A stretch of 64,000 bases of DNA from Actinomyces capricornis (GTDB lineage: Bacteria > Actinomycetota > Actinomycetes > Actinomycetales > Actinomycetaceae). The stretch is from NCBI RefSeq assembly GCF_019974135.1, contig NZ_AP025017.1:1302001-1366000 (forward strand). The letters run 5' to 3'. The notes under the pieces are model-generated. The model made no database searches, was not told where the DNA came from, and saw only the letters and a list, made by a program, of their open reading frames with translations. Below, piece by piece: positions 50,487 through 58,650 of the stretch. The translations under genes were made by a program, and so were the position numbers. The stretch's first letter is position 1; the number at the start of each line of letters is the position of its first letter.

Positions 50487-51575
50487 TCACCTCATCGCAA
50501 GCAGCACACCCGCCAGGGAGACCACCGTGGCGATGACCGCCGCGCACGCCCCCAGCCCCAGGGCGGGCAGGCCGGCGCGGGCCAGCCGGCGCAGGTTGAC
50601 CCCCGCCCCCATGGCGCACATCGCCATGGTCAGCAGCAGGCCGGAGGCGGTCTCCGCCCCCGAGAGCAGCCAGCCCGGGAGGATCCCCCCGGCCACGGAG
50701 CGCACCAGCACCGCCGCCAGGAATCCCAGCACGAACAGGGGCACCACCGGGGTAGTGCGGGCGGGGTGCTGGACGGGGGCGCCTGCCAGGACAGCGCCGA
50801 CCTCACGGTGCTCCACGCGCAGCTGCTCCTCGCGCCGGGCCCGCCGCCCCTCCACCAGGCCCACGAGCGCCACCAGGGGCGCCAGGAGCACCACCCGCCC
50901 GAGCTTGGCCACGACAGCGGCGTCGAGCACCTGGGCGCCGATCGCCCCGGCGGCGGCCGTGACCTGCCCGACCTCGTGGACCGAGGCCCCCACCCACACC
51001 CCGGCGGGCACCGCCCCGAATCCCAGGGCGCCGACCGCCAGGGGCATGAGGAGCACCGCGAGGGTGCCGAAGAGCGTGACGGTGGCCACGGCCGTCGTCG
51101 CGGCCTCCTCCACCTCATCCTGCCGGGCGCCGGGGCCGGGGCGCACGACGGCGCTCATCCCGGCTACCGCGGCCGCCCCGCAGATCGCGGTGCCGGTGGC
51201 GGTCAGCAGGCAGGTGGCGCGCGGCAGGCCCAGGAGCCTGCCAATCCCCAGGGTCCCCAGGAAGACGGTGCTCACGGTCAGGACGATGACGCCCACGGCC
51301 CCCCAGCCCAGGGCAAGGACCGCTCCCACCGACAGCCGAAGGCCCAGGAGCACCACGCCCAGGCGCAGGACGGTCCTGGCGCACAGCGCGATCCCGGCCT
51401 CGGCGGCGTCGGGGATGAGGCCCGTGTTGCGAAGGGCGATGCCCGCCAGGACGGCCAGCAGCATGGCGGAGAGCAGCGGCACCTGCCTGCTGATGAGGAT
51501 CGAGACGGCGGCGACGGCGGCGCACAAGGCCAGGCCGGGCATGAGGGCGGCGGCACGGTTCTTCACGCCGACCAT
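50487..51575 (-). CDS. YeiH/UPF0324 family putative anion (sulfite/sulfate) exporter
   Basis: 362 aa with about ten membrane helices. Family signatures are GIALRNTGLIPDAAEAGIAL, TATGTAICGAAAVAGMSAVV and VPAGVWVGASVHEVGQVTAAA. The ATG at 51575 leaves 61 bases to a divergent LysR gene. E. coli has the same yeiH/yeiE layout, in which the LysR protein YeiE is linked to sulfite, so sulfur-oxyanion export is the best guess. A polar insert (about 240-285, GRRARREEQLRVEHREVG) separates the last helices. Confidence 0.87.
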   Translation of the reverse strand: MVGVKNRAAALMPGLALCAAVAAVSILISRQVPLLSAMLLAVLAGIALRNTGLIPDAAEAGIALCARTVLRLGVVLLGLRLSVGAVLALGWGAVGVIVLTVSTVFLGTLGIGRLLGLPRATCLLTATGTAICGAAAVAGMSAVVRPGPGARQDEVEEAATTAVATVTLFGTLAVLLMPLAVGALGFGAVPAGVWVGASVHEVGQVTAAAGAIGAQVLDAAVVAKLGRVVLLAPLVALVGLVEGRRARREEQLRVEHREVGAVLAGAPVQHPARTTPVVPLFVLGFLAAVLVRSVAGGILPGWLLSGAETASGLLLTMAMCAMGAGVNLRRLARAGLPALGLGACAAVIATVVSLAGVLLAMR

Positions 51576-51636
51576 GGTGGGGGCGGGGACTGCGGCCGAC
51601 AAGTGCAGGATCCCTGGAGGGCTATAGTGCCGGGCT

Positions 51637-52614
51637 ATGCGTCCTACTACTGCGCAGCTCGAGGCGCTCGTCGCCGTGGCGCGGACCGGCTCGATCTCCG
51701 CCGCCGCCCAGGAGCTGGGGCTGGCCCAGCCCACCGTCTCGGCGACCCTGACCCGCCTGGAGCGCAGCGCCGGCACGGCCCTGTTGCGCCGCGAGCGCTC
51801 GGGCACCCGCCTGACGGCGCACGGGGAGCGCATCCGCGACCTGGCCCAGGAGGCCCTCACCGCGCTCGATGGGGTGGGGGCGGCCCTGGAGGGCCTTCGC
51901 GCCGGCCCGGCTCCCGTGCGGATCGCGGCCTCCTACACGGTGGCCGAGCAGCTGCTGCCGGTGTGGCTCACGGGAGTCGGGGTGGGCACGCAGGTGGAGG
52001 TGTGCAACTCCCAGGCGGTGCAGGACCGGATCCTCAGGGGGCGGGCGGAGGTGGGCTTCATCGAGGGAGCCGGGGCCGGTGAGCAGGTGGAGTCGCGGCT
52101 CATGGGCAGGGATGAGCTGGTGCTGGTGGTGGGAGCCGGGCACCCCTGGGCGCTGCGGAGGAGGCCCGTGGACGCCGAGGAGCTGCTGCGCCCCACCAGC
52201 CGCGGCGCCCTCGTCCTGCGGGAGAAGGGCTCGGGGGCCCGCGAGGTCCTGGAGGAGGCGCTGGGACGCCTGGGCCTCACCGTGCCCGAGGATGCTCCCG
52301 TGCTGGGCTCGACCTGGGCGATCCTCACCGCCGTGCGCCACTCCGGCGCGCACGCCGTCGTCCCCCGGGCCGCCGCCGAGGCGCTGGTCGCGGCGGGGAC
52401 CGTGCACCTGGTGCCCGTGGATCTGGATCTGCGCCGGCGCCTGCTCCTGGTGCTGCCCCGGGCCCGGCGACGGCGACCGGAGGTGGACCGCCTCCTGGCC
52501 CACCTCACCGCCCTGGCCCGCTCGAGGGCGCAGGCGGGGCCGGCCCTGGAGAACCGGGCAGCGCCGGCTCGGGTGGCGGCGGCGAGGGGCTCAGGAGCAC
52601 TCGGAGAGCCCTGA
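51637..52614 (+). CDS. LysR-family transcriptional regulator (YeiE-like)
   Basis: 325 aa. The N-terminal winged helix is TAQLEALVAVARTGSISAAA with AQPTVSATLTRLERSAG. The rest is a periplasmic-binding-protein-like effector domain. TATAGT (51623-51628) lies 8 nt before the ATG, a leaderless start overlapping the shared 61-base region with yeiH. It should regulate the divergent exporter gene and itself. The last 35 residues are Ala/Arg-rich and probably disordered. Confidence 0.9.
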   Translation: MRPTTAQLEALVAVARTGSISAAAQELGLAQPTVSATLTRLERSAGTALLRRERSGTRLTAHGERIRDLAQEALTALDGVGAALEGLRAGPAPVRIAASYTVAEQLLPVWLTGVGVGTQVEVCNSQAVQDRILRGRAEVGFIEGAGAGEQVESRLMGRDELVLVVGAGHPWALRRRPVDAEELLRPTSRGALVLREKGSGAREVLEEALGRLGLTVPEDAPVLGSTWAILTAVRHSGAHAVVPRAAAEALVAAGTVHLVPVDLDLRRRLLLVLPRARRRRPEVDRLLAHLTALARSRAQAGPALENRAAPARVAAARGSGALGEP

Positions 52615-52659
52615 CCCCGCTGCCCGGGATTGCCACCCGGATTCGTGGAGGCCGAGGCC

Positions 52660-52965
52660 TCAGTCCTCGCGCAGGTGCTGCTCGAGGCGCTCGACCTTGG
52701 CGCTGAGCTGGTCGTCCCACCCGGGGCGGATGTCGGCCTTGAGGACCAGGGCCACGCGGGGGCTGACCTGCGCCACCGCCTCGCAGGCGGCCTTGACCAC
52801 CGCCATGCACTCGTCCCACTCCCCCTCGATCGTGGTGAACATCGACGTCGTCTCGTGGGGCAGGCCCGAGTCGCGCACGACCCGCACGGCGCGGGCCACA
52901 GCCCGGCTCACGGATCCGTCGGGGGCATCGGAGGTGGTGGGGGACACGGAGAAGGCGACCAGCAT
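52660..52965 (-). CDS. Thiamine-binding protein, MTH1187/YkoF family
   Basis: 101-aa single ferredoxin-like domain: LVAFSVSPTTSDAPDGSVSR, then GLPHETTSMFTTIEGEWDE. Members bind hydroxymethylpyrimidine or thiamine and may act as salvage or sensing proteins. It is monocistronic, facing the phosphoribosyltransferase gene across a 138-base region that holds one TGAAGATGTGCA motif. No thiamine-synthesis genes are adjacent. Confidence 0.85.
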   Translation of the reverse strand: MLVAFSVSPTTSDAPDGSVSRAVARAVRVVRDSGLPHETTSMFTTIEGEWDECMAVVKAACEAVAQVSPRVALVLKADIRPGWDDQLSAKVERLEQHLRED

Positions 52966-53058
52966 GCCGCGATGCTAGCCCAGAGCCGGTTGCCCATCCT
53001 CGGCGCCCATGCCCCCGCCCGAGGCCGACTTTCCCGCATGTTCCGGTCAACGCTCCGA

Positions 53059-53073
53059 CTGAAGATGTGCAGC
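53059..53073 (+). repeat. TGAAGATGTGCA motif upstream of the phosphoribosyltransferase gene
   Basis: CTGAAGATGTGCAGC ends 18 bases before TACGAT (53092-53097), so it covers the -35 position of this promoter. The copy matches those before luxS and copA at 12 to 15 consecutive bases. Confidence 0.8.
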
Positions 53074-53103
53074 GGGGGCGCCGCGCCCCGTTACGATGGC
53101 CGC

Positions 53104-53715
53104 GTGACCGCAGCTGAGGACCCCACCACCCCTACCCCGGCCTTCGACGACGGCGCCACCGGCGCCGCAGACCCGGACCGCGAGAACCTCACCTGGGAGC
53201 TCTTCGGCACTGCCGAGCGCGAGCTCGCCGCCCAGATCGTCGCCTCGGGCTGGATGCCCGACCTCATCATCGCCATCGCCCGCGGCGGGCTCATCCCCGC
53301 CGGCGCCATCGGCTACGCCCTGGGCATCAAGGCCATGGGCACCATGAACGTGGAGTTCTACACCGGGGTCGGCCAGACCCTTCCTGAACCCCAGCTGCTG
53401 CCCCCCTTCATGGACGGCTCCTCGCTGGGCGGCCGCCGAGTCCTGGTGGTCGACGACGTGGCCGACTCGGGCAAGACCCTCAAGCTGGTCATGGAGCTGC
53501 TCGCCCACGAGGGCCTGAGCCTGGGTGGCCCGCCGGTCCAGGTCGAGGCCCGCAGCGCCGTCATCTACCGCAAGCCCCGCTCGGTCTTCACCCCCGACTA
53601 CTGCTGGAAGGTCACCGACCAGTGGATCAACTTCCCCTGGTCCGTCCTGCCGATCATCACCCCCCAGTCCCTGGGGGACTTCGGGCTGGAGCCACCGGCC
53701 GAGGCCGATCTGTGA
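53104..53715 (+). CDS. Phosphoribosyltransferase (Gpt-like purine PRT)
   Basis: 203-aa type I PRTase. The PRPP loop is RVLVVDDVADSGKTL, and PDLIIAIARGGLIPAGAIGYA supplies the PPi loop. CWKVTDQWINFPW near the C-terminus resembles xanthine-guanine PRTs, where a Trp stacks on the base. GTG at 53104 lies 6 nt after TACGAT, a leaderless start. An in-frame ATG in the upstream motif would add a Cys/Gly-rich stub without a ribosome site. Purine salvage is the likely role. Confidence 0.87.
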   Translation: MTAAEDPTTPTPAFDDGATGAADPDRENLTWELFGTAERELAAQIVASGWMPDLIIAIARGGLIPAGAIGYALGIKAMGTMNVEFYTGVGQTLPEPQLLPPFMDGSSLGGRRVLVVDDVADSGKTLKLVMELLAHEGLSLGGPPVQVEARSAVIYRKPRSVFTPDYCWKVTDQWINFPWSVLPIITPQSLGDFGLEPPAEADL

Positions 53716-53773
53716 CCATACCCGCGGGCCTGCAGTACCCCTGGTAGTGGGGTGGGGGCATTACCGTCACCCC

Positions 53774-54256
53774 GTGCCCGCCCACACGCCCCGACACCGC
53801 CAGGACGACGACTCCTGCGCCGCAGTGCCCCGCCACCAGACCATGGCGCGCGCCGCCGCGCTCCTCATCCTGGCTGCCGTGGCCCTGGCGGTCCTGTGGC
53901 CCTCGGGCCAGCATGTCAGTAGCGCCAAGGACGCCATCGGGCCCTGGTTCCTGGAGCTGGAGGACAAGGACCTCGTCCTCAACCTGGTGGTGCTCCTGCC
54001 CCTGACCTTCTGCGCCTGCCTGGGATGGCCCCGCGTCCCCTGGTGGGCCTGGGCCCTGGCGGGCTGCGCCCTCAGCTGCCTGGCGGAGCTGGCCCAGTGG
54101 CTCCTGCCCGGCCTGGACCGACGCCCCCTGCTGGCCAATGTTCTGGAGAATTCGGTGGGCGCCTGCGCGGGAGCGATCCTGGCCGGCCTCATCCTGGTGA
54201 TCCAGCAGGGCTCCGCACGTCGCCCGCGGCGACACGTCCCCGTCGTCAGCCCATAG
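53774..54256 (+). CDS. VanZ-like membrane protein
   Basis: 160 aa with four hydrophobic segments. KDLVLNLVVLLPLTFCACLG and ELAQWLLPGLDRRPLLANVL with NSVGACAGAILAGL are the VanZ-family core. The GTG at 53774 gives a hydrophilic N-terminal 20 residues; an ATG at 53843 (MARAAALL) is an equally credible start. VanZ-like proteins are widespread and not evidence of glycopeptide resistance. No van genes are nearby. Confidence 0.82.
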   Translation: MPAHTPRHRQDDDSCAAVPRHQTMARAAALLILAAVALAVLWPSGQHVSSAKDAIGPWFLELEDKDLVLNLVVLLPLTFCACLGWPRVPWWAWALAGCALSCLAELAQWLLPGLDRRPLLANVLENSVGACAGAILAGLILVIQQGSARRPRRHVPVVSP

Positions 54257-54344
54257 CGCTTCCCTGCAACCTGACCAGGATTTAATCTGGAGGGGTCATC
54301 GGGCCGTACCCGGGCCCGCCGCTTCTCGACATGGGATCGGAGCA

Positions 54345-56708
54345 ATGATGCCCCACTCACCTTCCACCCTGCCCACGTACACCTCCGAGGAGGAGGCTCG
54401 GATCATCCGGAACAAGGATGGCGTCCCGGTGGGGGTGCGACCCGACAACCGGTGGACTCCTCAGAGAATCGCCGTATGGGCGGTCATCACCGCACTAGGA
54501 GTCCTGGGATGGTGGATGCTCGCAGTCGCCCGGGGGGAGCAGGTCAACACCATCTGGTTCATCGTGACCTCAGTGTGCACCTACGCGATCGGCTACCGGT
54601 TCTATGCCCTCTACGTCCAGCGCCGGATCATGCGCCCGGACGACACCAACGCCACCCCCGCCGAGCGCATCAACAACGGCCGGGACTTCGACCCGACCCA
54701 CCGCGTGGTCCTCTACGGCCACCACTTCGCCGCGATCGCCGGGGCCGGCCCGCTGGTGGGCCCGGTCCTGGCCGCCCAGATGGGCTACCTGCCCGGCACC
54801 CTGTGGATCATCCTGGGCGTGCTCGTGGCCGGCGCGGTCCAGGACATGCTCGTCCTGTTCTTCTCCATGCGCCGCGGGGGCCGCTCCCTGGGCCAGATGG
54901 CCACCGATGAGATCGGCAAGGTCGGCGGGATCGTGGCCACCGTCGTCGTCTTCGTCATGCTCATGATCGTCCTGGCGGTCCTGGCCATGGTCTGCGTCAA
55001 CGCCCTGGCCGAGTCCCCCTGGGGCGTGTTCTCCGTGGGCATGACCATCCCGATCGCCATCGGCATGGGCCTGTGGCTGCGCTACGTCCAGCCCGGGAGC
55101 ATCACCCAGGTCTCCGTGGCCGGCTGCGCCCTGCTCATCGCCGTCATCATCGGGGGCCGCTGGGTGGCCGAGTCCTCGCTGGGCGAGTACCTGCACCTGT
55201 CCCCCACCACCCTGGTGTGGGCGATGATCGTCTACGGCTTCCTGGCCGCGGTCCTGCCCGTGTGGGTGCTGCTGACCCCGCGCGACTACCTGTCGACCTT
55301 CATGAAGGTCGGCACCATCGCGCTCCTGGCCGCCGGCATCATCATCGTGCGCCCCCTGGTGGAGATGGCGGCCGTCTCCGAGTTCGCCTCCAACACCGCC
55401 GGCCCGGTCTTCGCCGGCACGCTCTTCCCCTTCCTGTTCATCACCATCGCCTGCGGGGCGCTGTCGGGCATGCACGCCATGGTCTCCTCGGGCACCAGCC
55501 CCAAGATGGTGGAGAAGGAGAGCCAGGTGCGCATGATCGGCTACGCCGGGATGCTCATGGAGTCCTTCGTGGCCATCATGGCGCTGGCCGCCGCAGTCTC
55601 GCTGAGCCCCGGCATCTACTTCTCCATGAACACCTCCGCGGCCACCATGAACACCCTGGCCGGGCCCGACGTCGTCGCCTCCGCCGCCAACCGTGAGGAG
55701 GTGGCCGCCGCCGCGATCGGCAATCTGGAGGTCACCGACGCCCACGGCGAGCGCCTCGTGCCCACCTGGGACTCCTGGGATGAGAATGGCAACGAGAAGA
55801 CCTACACCGGGGCCCAGGCCCTGGAGCAGGTGGCCAAGGACGTCGGCGAGCCCTCCGTGGTCTCGCGCACCGGCGGCGCCCCCACCCTGAGCGTGGGCAT
55901 GGCCCACATCCTCCACCAGATCGGTGGCGGCCGGGCCATGATGGGCTTCTGGTACCACTTCGCCATCATGTTCGAGGCCCTGTTCATCCTCTCGGCGGTC
56001 GACGCCGTCACCCGGGTGGCCCGCTTCCAGCTCTCCGATGCCCTGGGCAACGCCTTCCCGCGCTTCAAGGACCCCTCCTGGAAGGTGGGGGCCTGGAGCA
56101 CCACCGGGGTGGTCGTGGCCGCCTGGGGCTCCCTGCTGCTCATGGGCGTGACCGACCCGCGCGGCGGCATCCAGACCCTCTACCCGCTGTTCGGCATCGC
56201 CAACCAGCTCATCGCGGCGGTGGCGCTGCTCGTGGTCACCGTCATGGTGGTGCGCAAGGGCTACCTGAGGTGGGCGTGGATCCCCCTGGTCCCACTGGTC
56301 TTCGACACGGTGGTGACCTTCACCGCCTCCTGGCAGAAGATCTTCTCCACCGATCCGCGCGTGGGCTACTTCCAGCAGTGGCGCGACGCCAAGGAGCTCC
56401 TGCCCACACTCACCGATCCGGCCAAGATCGAGGAGACCCAGGCGATCATCCGCAACACGATGATCCAGGGCACGCTGTCGGTAGCCTTCCTGGTCCTGGT
56501 GGCCTTCGTCATAGTCTGCGCCCTGCTGCGCGTCATCCGCACGATCCGCACCGGGGACACCACCACCTCGGAGGACCCCTACCAGGAGTCCAACTTCTAC
56601 GCGCCCGAGACGATGATCGCCTCCCCGCTGATGAAGAAGGTCACCAAGGAGTACGAGCAGGTCGGGGACCCTGCGCTCATCGCCGGCGGCGCCCACGGGG
56701 GTCACTGA
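54345..56708 (+). CDS. cstA: Carbon starvation protein CstA (peptide/pyruvate transporter family)
   Basis: 787 aa with many membrane helices. Family signatures are HHFAAIAGAGPLVGPVLAAQ, FSMRRGGRSLGQMATDEIGK, SGMHAMVSSGTSPKMVEKES and GGIQTLYPLFGIANQLIAAV. CstA/BtsT proteins import pyruvate or small peptides during starvation. ATG at 54345; a second ATG follows immediately. A soluble loop of about 90 residues near 435-520 is characteristic. The stop overlaps the start of ybdD, its usual partner. Confidence 0.94.
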   Translation: MMPHSPSTLPTYTSEEEARIIRNKDGVPVGVRPDNRWTPQRIAVWAVITALGVLGWWMLAVARGEQVNTIWFIVTSVCTYAIGYRFYALYVQRRIMRPDDTNATPAERINNGRDFDPTHRVVLYGHHFAAIAGAGPLVGPVLAAQMGYLPGTLWIILGVLVAGAVQDMLVLFFSMRRGGRSLGQMATDEIGKVGGIVATVVVFVMLMIVLAVLAMVCVNALAESPWGVFSVGMTIPIAIGMGLWLRYVQPGSITQVSVAGCALLIAVIIGGRWVAESSLGEYLHLSPTTLVWAMIVYGFLAAVLPVWVLLTPRDYLSTFMKVGTIALLAAGIIIVRPLVEMAAVSEFASNTAGPVFAGTLFPFLFITIACGALSGMHAMVSSGTSPKMVEKESQVRMIGYAGMLMESFVAIMALAAAVSLSPGIYFSMNTSAATMNTLAGPDVVASAANREEVAAAAIGNLEVTDAHGERLVPTWDSWDENGNEKTYTGAQALEQVAKDVGEPSVVSRTGGAPTLSVGMAHILHQIGGGRAMMGFWYHFAIMFEALFILSAVDAVTRVARFQLSDALGNAFPRFKDPSWKVGAWSTTGVVVAAWGSLLLMGVTDPRGGIQTLYPLFGIANQLIAAVALLVVTVMVVRKGYLRWAWIPLVPLVFDTVVTFTASWQKIFSTDPRVGYFQQWRDAKELLPTLTDPAKIEETQAIIRNTMIQGTLSVAFLVLVAFVIVCALLRVIRTIRTGDTTTSEDPYQESNFYAPETMIASPLMKKVTKEYEQVGDPALIAGGAHGGH

Positions 56709-56953
56709 TGGGCACCGCCAGGAGCAGGGGCAGAACCCGCCGGGCCCCGGCCCCACTCCTGCCCCCGGCCGTGTCCCGCTCCCTATGCCGGGCCCGGGCC
56801 CTGTGGCGGGATATGACGGGGGAGTCGGCCTATGAGCGCTACCTGGCCCGTCACGCGCGCGAGCACCCCGACCACGAGCCCATGAGCGCCCGTGAGTTCT
56901 GGCACGCCCGCGATCGGCTCGCCGAGAACGACATATCGACGGGCTGCTGCTGA
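56708..56953 (+). CDS. ybdD: YbdD/YjiX family small protein (DUF466)
   Basis: 81 aa. The core RALWRDMTGESAYERYLARH, MSAREFWHARDRLAEN and the terminal GCC match the DUF466 family found next to cstA/btsT. It is thought to assist the transporter. The N-terminal 30 residues are Arg/Pro-rich and atypical. The ATG at 56708 shares its A with the last base of the cstA stop. Confidence 0.88.
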   Translation: MGTARSRGRTRRAPAPLLPPAVSRSLCRARALWRDMTGESAYERYLARHAREHPDHEPMSAREFWHARDRLAENDISTGCC

Positions 56954-56958
56954 GAGCA

Positions 56959-57010
56959 GTGCCTCGCGGCGCCCCGGCCCCCGCACAGGGCCCGGGGCGC
57001 CGCGAGGCAC
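56959..57010 (+). terminator. Strong terminator of the cstA-ybdD operon
   Basis: A 22-bp stem with one bulge (56959-56980 with 56988-57010, loop CCGCACA) begins six bases after the ybdD stop. It is the longest hairpin at an operon end in this window. Confidence 0.85.
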
Positions 57011-57118
57011 CGGGCGCCCTCTGCACCGGCCACTGGCGGGCCGACCGGTCAGATCGGCCCGCCCGGGCCGATGGGTGCGGGCAAGCCGACAGCGGACAGG
57101 AGCGCAGCAGATGCGAGC

Positions 57119-57148
57119 AGAGGCCCGGGCCATAGGGCCCGGGCCTCT
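57119..57148 (-). terminator. 13-bp hairpin after the tRNA-Leu gene
   Basis: Arms 57119-57131 and 57136-57148 (AGAGGCCCGGGCC) are fully complementary around ATAG. The hairpin lies 11 bases beyond the 3' end of the minus-strand tRNA, so it is the likely terminator of that transcript. Confidence 0.75.
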
Positions 57149-57158
57149 GAGTACACCG

Positions 57159-57242
57159 TGCGCGAGGGGGGACTCGAACCCCCATGATCGTTAGATCACA
57201 CGGACCTGAACCGTGCGCGTCTACCAATTCCGCCACTCGCGC
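57159..57242 (-). tRNA. tRNA-Leu (CAG anticodon)
   Basis: 84 nt on the minus strand. The acceptor stem GCGCGAG/CTCGCGC is perfect. The D-arm is TGGCGGAATTGGTAGACGC, the anticodon stem-loop CACGG-TTCAGGT-CCGTG has anticodon CAG, a class II variable arm follows (GATCTAACGATC), and the T-arm is GGGGGTTCGAGTCCCCC. The discriminator is A and CCA is not encoded. A tRNA-Leu beside fhaA is also found in mycobacteria. Confidence 0.96.
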
Positions 57243-57481
57243 GGAGCGAGGATGACATTAGTCCGCCCAACCGCTCCACGTCCAATCCGCCCGGGGGTCG
57301 GTGGCCGTGAGACCGCTCACGGACGTTTTTCCCACGCCACTGGCCAGCCGACTTCCCAGCAAGGGCCCCACAACGGTTACGATGGTCATGGTCGAGACCT
57401 GTCAACAGGTCCGGGGAGACGGGGCAGTCCCGCCTCTCGGCCCACCGGGCCGCCGCTGTCGTACTGGGGGAGGTACTGTCC

Positions 57482-58189
57482 ATGGGTTTCCTGGACAAGT
57501 TCGAGAAGGGCGTCGAGAACGTCACGAACCGCGCCATGTCGCGGTTCTCCGACGACGTCGAGCCCATCGAGATCGCCTCGAAGCTCCGAGAGACCATGGA
57601 CAAGCGAGCCGCATCCTTCGCGCGCGACCGCTCCGTGGTCCCCAACATCTTCCGCATCCACCTGGCCCCGGCCAACATCGAGCGCATCATGGCCTGGGGC
57701 CAGGACGAGATGGTCCGCCAGATGGAGGAGGTCGCCACCACCCATGCCGCCGAGCAGGGCTACTCCTTCGTCGGCCCCGTGGAGGTCTCCTTCATCCCCA
57801 ACGAGGCCCCCAATGCGCCGGCCGTGGAGATCGAGTCCTCCACCAGGCGGGGGTCGGCGGCTCCCGCGGCGGCGGCCACGGCCTCGCCGGCGCAGCCGAT
57901 CGTGGACATCAACGGCCAGCGCTACCTGCTCACCGGCCCGGTCACCGTCATCGGCCGAGGCTCGGAGGCGGACATCATCGTGGATGACTCGGGCGTCTCC
58001 CGCCGGCACCTGGAGATCCGCCTGGCCCAGGGCAACACGATCGCCACTGACATGGGGTCCACCAACGGCACCTTCGTGGAGGGCCAGCGGGTCGACGCCG
58101 TCACCCTCGTGGACGGCAACACCCTGACCATCGGCCGCACCCAGATCATGTTCTGGGACGGCACCCAGTCCGTCGGGGCCAACGGGTGA
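57482..58189 (+). CDS. fhaA: FhaA: DUF3662 and FHA domain protein
   Basis: 235 aa. The N-terminal DUF3662 domain (MGFLDKFEKGVENVTNRAMS) is followed by a short Ala-rich linker and an FHA domain from about 140 (VIGRGSEADIIVDDSGVSRR, STNGTFVEG). The FHA domain binds phosphothreonine of kinases and MviN-type proteins that control peptidoglycan synthesis. The linker is much shorter than in mycobacterial FhaA. It is the first gene of an operon in which every following gene overlaps or nearly overlaps. GGGGAGG lies before the ATG. Confidence 0.94.
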   Translation: MGFLDKFEKGVENVTNRAMSRFSDDVEPIEIASKLRETMDKRAASFARDRSVVPNIFRIHLAPANIERIMAWGQDEMVRQMEEVATTHAAEQGYSFVGPVEVSFIPNEAPNAPAVEIESSTRRGSAAPAAAATASPAQPIVDINGQRYLLTGPVTVIGRGSEADIIVDDSGVSRRHLEIRLAQGNTIATDMGSTNGTFVEGQRVDAVTLVDGNTLTIGRTQIMFWDGTQSVGANG

Positions 58190-58650
58190 GCGAGCTCGCA
58201 TTCACGTTCCTGCGACTGGGCTACCTCGCCCTGTTGTGGGTCTTCCTCTTCCTCGTCGTGCGCACCCTGCGCCGAGATGCCGCCGAGCCCTCAGCCTCCG
58301 CCCCCCGGCGCCGATCACGCAGCAACGAGACCCCGGCCCCACCCCGGGGCAGGCGCCGCAGCGCCTCACGGCTGGTCATCACCGAGGGGCCCCTGGCGGG
58401 CTCCACAGTTCCCCTGAGCCCGGCCTCGATCATCATCGGTCGCTCCCCCTCCTGCACCCTGGTGCTGGATGACTCCTACGCCTCCTCACGGCACGCCCGC
58501 GTCTTCCCCAAGGACGGTGCCTGGTGGCTGGAGGACCTGGGGTCGACCAACGGCACCACCATGGACGGACGCCCTGTTCACGGCGCTGTCGAACTGCCCA
58601 TGAACATCCCTGTCCGCATCGGACAGACGACGCTGGAACTGCGCTCATGA
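58186..58650 (+). CDS. fhaB: FhaB/FipA: membrane-anchored FHA domain protein
   Basis: 154 aa. An N-terminal membrane helix (LGYLALLWVFLFLVVRTL), a basic linker, and an FHA domain (IIGRSPSCTLVLDDSYASSRHA, STNGTTMDG). In mycobacteria FipA links FtsZ and FtsQ and is phosphorylated by PknA. GTG at 58186 overlaps the fhaA stop, and its own stop overlaps pstP. Confidence 0.94.
   Translation: MSELAFTFLRLGYLALLWVFLFLVVRTLRRDAAEPSASAPRRRSRSNETPAPPRGRRRSASRLVITEGPLAGSTVPLSPASIIIGRSPSCTLVLDDSYASSRHARVFPKDGAWWLEDLGSTNGTTMDGRPVHGAVELPMNIPVRIGQTTLELRS

Noticed and set aside
53774..54256. Glycopeptide resistance determinant (VanZ)
   Set aside because: Only a VanZ-family membrane domain is present; vanA/H/X and the regulators are absent, and such proteins are common in non-resistant bacteria.
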